Shown: in pieces, positions 60,590-64,000 of the stretch
Numbering within the stretch: the stretch's first letter is position 1
How the letters are laid out: every line of letters starts with the position of its first letter
DNA from: Variovorax sp. S12S4
GTDB taxonomy: Bacteria; Pseudomonadota; Gammaproteobacteria; Burkholderiales; Burkholderiaceae_C
NCBI RefSeq assembly: GCF_023195515.1
Contig: NZ_JALPKR020000002.1
Location: 1,837,001-1,901,000 of the forward strand
DNA: 64,000 bases
Direction of reading: 5' to 3'
Notes under the pieces: generated by a model
The model's database searches: none
Seen by the model: only the letters and a program-made list of their open reading frames with translations
Told to the model about the DNA's origin: nothing
Program-made: the position numbers and the translations under genes

Positions 60590-62020
60590 ATGTGGAGCAT
60601 CGACCGCGCATACATCGACGGCGCCTTCGTGCCCGTGCAGGGCAGCGAGCGGTTGGAGATCGCCAACCCGGCAACCGAGCAAACCATCGGCACCGTGACG
60701 CTCGCGAACCGCGAGGATGCGAAGCGCGCGATTGCCGCCGCGAACCGCGCGCAGCCCGTGCTTGCGGCCAGCACCAAGGCGCAGCGCATCGAGATGCTCA
60801 GGCAGCTCGAAGCCGCCGTGCTGGCGCGCACGGATCAGATCCGCGATGCCACCATCGAGGAGTACGGTGGCCCGCTCGCCCGTGCGCAGTGGGTGAGCAA
60901 CTACGCGTCGCAGTGCTTTGCCACTACGGCGCAGGCGCTGCGCGACTACGCCTTCGAGCGCCGCCTGGGCGAGGCCATCGTGGTGATGGAGCCGGTCGGC
61001 GTTGCCGGCCTCATCGCACCCTGGAACGCCGCCGCCGGAAGCATCTGCAGCAAGCTGGCATCGGCCGTTGCCGCGGGCTGCGCCTCGGTCATCAAGCCGA
61101 GCGAGCTGGGCCCGTTGCAGGCGCAGGTCGTCACCGAGGCGCTGCATGACGCGGGCTTGCCGGCCGGCGTCTTCAACGTGCTGCTCGGGCGCGGCAACGA
61201 CGTGGGCGACGAGATTTCCACCAGCCCGGACATCGCGAAAATCTCGTTCACCGGGTCCACGCAGACCGGAAAGCTGATTGCGCGCGCGGGGGTAGACACC
61301 ATGAAGCGCGTGAGCCTCGCGCTTTCGGGCAAGTCGGCCACCGTAGTGCTCGACGACGCCGACCTGGCGGCGGTGCTGCCCATGGCGCTGAATGCCGCTT
61401 TCATGAACAACGGACAGGCTTGCGTGGCCGGCACCCGTCTGCTGGTTCCGCACGTGCACATGGCCGAGGCCATCGAACACTTGCAGGCAGCCGTGGCCGC
61501 CATGCGCGTGGGCGACCCGCGCGACCCTGCCACGGCCATCGGGCCGCTCGCGAGCAAGGCGCAGTTCGAGCGCGTGCAGCATTTCATTCGCCGCGGGCTC
61601 GCGCAGGGCGCAATGCTCGTGGCCGGCGGCGAAGGCCGCCCGAACGGCCTTGGCAGAGGCTGGTTCGTGCAGCCCACCGTGTTTGCCGGTGTGCACAACC
61701 ACATGGACATCGCGCGCCAGGAGATCTTCGGCCCGGTGCTCTCGGTGATCGGCTATGGCGACGACGACGAAGCCATTGCCATCGCGAACGACTCCGCATA
61801 CGGCTTGCAGGCGTACGTGTTCTCGTCGCAGCCGGAGCGCGCTCTGCGCGTGGCTTCGCAACTGCGCGCCGGCACCGTGCTGGTCAACCGCATCGTCCCC
61901 GAGTTGAGCGCACCGTTCGGCGGCGTCAAGCAGTCGGGCATCGGCAGGGAGTTTGGCGTCTTTGGCATGGAGGCCTTCCTGGAGCCCAAGACCATTGCCG
62001 CCGCAAACAACCTTGCTTGA
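60590..62020 (+). CDS. Aldehyde dehydrogenase family protein with atypical active site
   Basis: 476 residues. Conserved: APWNAAAGSICSKLASAVAA (Asn oxyanion site), FTGSTQTGKLI (NAD site), catalytic cysteine Cys278 in NNGQACVAGTR, and EIFGPVLSVIGY. The motif normally reading LELGGKS is LALSGKS, so the general-base glutamate is Ala244 here, exactly 34 residues before the cysteine as in ALDH2 (268/302). It may be acylating, slow, or use another base. Next to an exported hydrolase; a role in oxidising glutarate semialdehyde from nicotinate breakdown is only a guess. Confidence 0.85.
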   Translation: MWSIDRAYIDGAFVPVQGSERLEIANPATEQTIGTVTLANREDAKRAIAAANRAQPVLAASTKAQRIEMLRQLEAAVLARTDQIRDATIEEYGGPLARAQWVSNYASQCFATTAQALRDYAFERRLGEAIVVMEPVGVAGLIAPWNAAAGSICSKLASAVAAGCASVIKPSELGPLQAQVVTEALHDAGLPAGVFNVLLGRGNDVGDEISTSPDIAKISFTGSTQTGKLIARAGVDTMKRVSLALSGKSATVVLDDADLAAVLPMALNAAFMNNGQACVAGTRLLVPHVHMAEAIEHLQAAVAAMRVGDPRDPATAIGPLASKAQFERVQHFIRRGLAQGAMLVAGGEGRPNGLGRGWFVQPTVFAGVHNHMDIARQEIFGPVLSVIGYGDDDEAIAIANDSAYGLQAYVFSSQPERALRVASQLRAGTVLVNRIVPELSAPFGGVKQSGIGREFGVFGMEAFLEPKTIAAANNLA

Positions 62021-62054
62021 AAAAATGAAAGGACGATGAAAGCAATGGGGCAGT

Positions 62055-62264
62055 TTCATCGCCTTCCGCACGACCGCCTTCGTGGTCTTCGTCTGTGCCA
62101 GCCGGCTGGTGATCGAAGGCAGGAATAGCTGGCAGTCGCGCTCCGATCAACTTGAGCAGATGAGGGTGGCCACGTCGAATCTTGCGCGGTCCATGTCGCA
62201 GCAGGCAGACGACGCGATCAAGAAGGCCGACACGGTGCTGGTTGGCGTGGTCGAGCGCTCGTGA
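62055..62264 (+). pseudogene. Fragment of a membrane sensor gene (diguanylate cyclase-like N-terminus)
   Basis: FIAFRTTAFVVFVCASRLVI is a membrane segment followed by QSRSDQLEQMRVATSNLARS and QADDAIKKADTVLVGVVERS, the opening of a periplasmic Cache-type sensor as found before GGDEF domains. There is no good start: the nearest in-frame ATG (62025) meets a TGA after four codons. A TGA at 62262 cuts the protein off at the point where the sensor domain should begin. It is most likely the 5' remnant of a deleted gene. Confidence 0.45.

Positions 62265-64000
<1,736 letters not shown>

Overview
The window is high-GC (roughly two-thirds G+C by eye), densely packed DNA from a betaproteobacterium, most likely Comamonadaceae and Variovorax-like. 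I base this on the five-step histidine pathway with hutF and hutG, a MetH enzyme split into two genes with an SAH riboswitch, T6SS genes of Burkholderiales type, and families of GC-rich palindromic intergenic repeats. No rRNA, tRNA or CRISPR array was seen.

Layout. 1-3.2 kb: tail of an unidentified gene, a frameshifted S41 peptidase lipoprotein, and a nucleoside-hydrolase lipoprotein behind a perfect LacI/PurR-type operator. 3.2-5.1 kb (minus): recQ. 5.2-19.0 kb (plus): a histidine utilisation locus with a taurine/nitrate-type ABC transporter, hutC, hutH, hutU, an IclR regulator with a perfect palindromic operator, a polar amino acid binding protein and permease, then hutD-hutI-hutF-hutG. Three HutC-type operators lie at 5192, 5259 and 9159. 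19.1-20.1 kb: N-terminal half of MetH. 20.2-21.1 kb: an SH3 protein. 21.1-32.2 kb (minus): an accessory island carrying vgrG, a DUF4123 adaptor, a VasX-like T6SS effector, three tandem DUF6708 membrane proteins (probable immunity), a truncated DotU/TssL and an AP2-like ORF. A 21-bp direct repeat at convergent gene ends flanks it. 32.5-34.0 kb: LysR and a PACE efflux pump. 34.0-36.9 kb: SAH riboswitch plus the C-terminal MetH gene. 36.9-40.1 kb: three overlapping genes for membrane glycan modification (GT39-like, GT2, GtrA).

40.2-58.4 kb is the most interesting part, a nicotinamide/nicotinate uptake and catabolism locus. Minus strand: ferredoxin-NADP reductase, then a TetR regulator in one open frame with an enamidase. 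Plus strand, divergent: 6-hydroxynicotinate reductase, a UPF0280/ApbE-like protein, two PF06684 (DUF1185) paralogues, a branched-chain-type ABC transporter with a fused LivH-LivM permease, a nicotinamidase with a twin-arginine-like signal, a second binding protein, and a three-gene Mo/FeS/cytochrome hydroxylase of nicotinate dehydrogenase type. The inferred route is nicotinamide to nicotinate to 6-hydroxynicotinate, then ferredoxin-dependent reduction to tetrahydro-6-oxonicotinate and hydrolysis to 2-formylglutarate. This is the reductive branch known from Eubacterium barkeri and proposed for Azorhizobium, not the aerobic maleamate route.

58.4-64.0 kb: two exported alpha/beta hydrolases, an aldehyde dehydrogenase lacking the usual catalytic glutamate, a gene remnant and a GH13 glucosidase that runs off the window.

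Caveat: at least seven otherwise intact genes carry a -1 frameshift that one extra G or C in a short G/C run would repair. This looks like systematic homopolymer undercalling in the assembly more than gene decay, so these genes are annotated as full length with the break noted.
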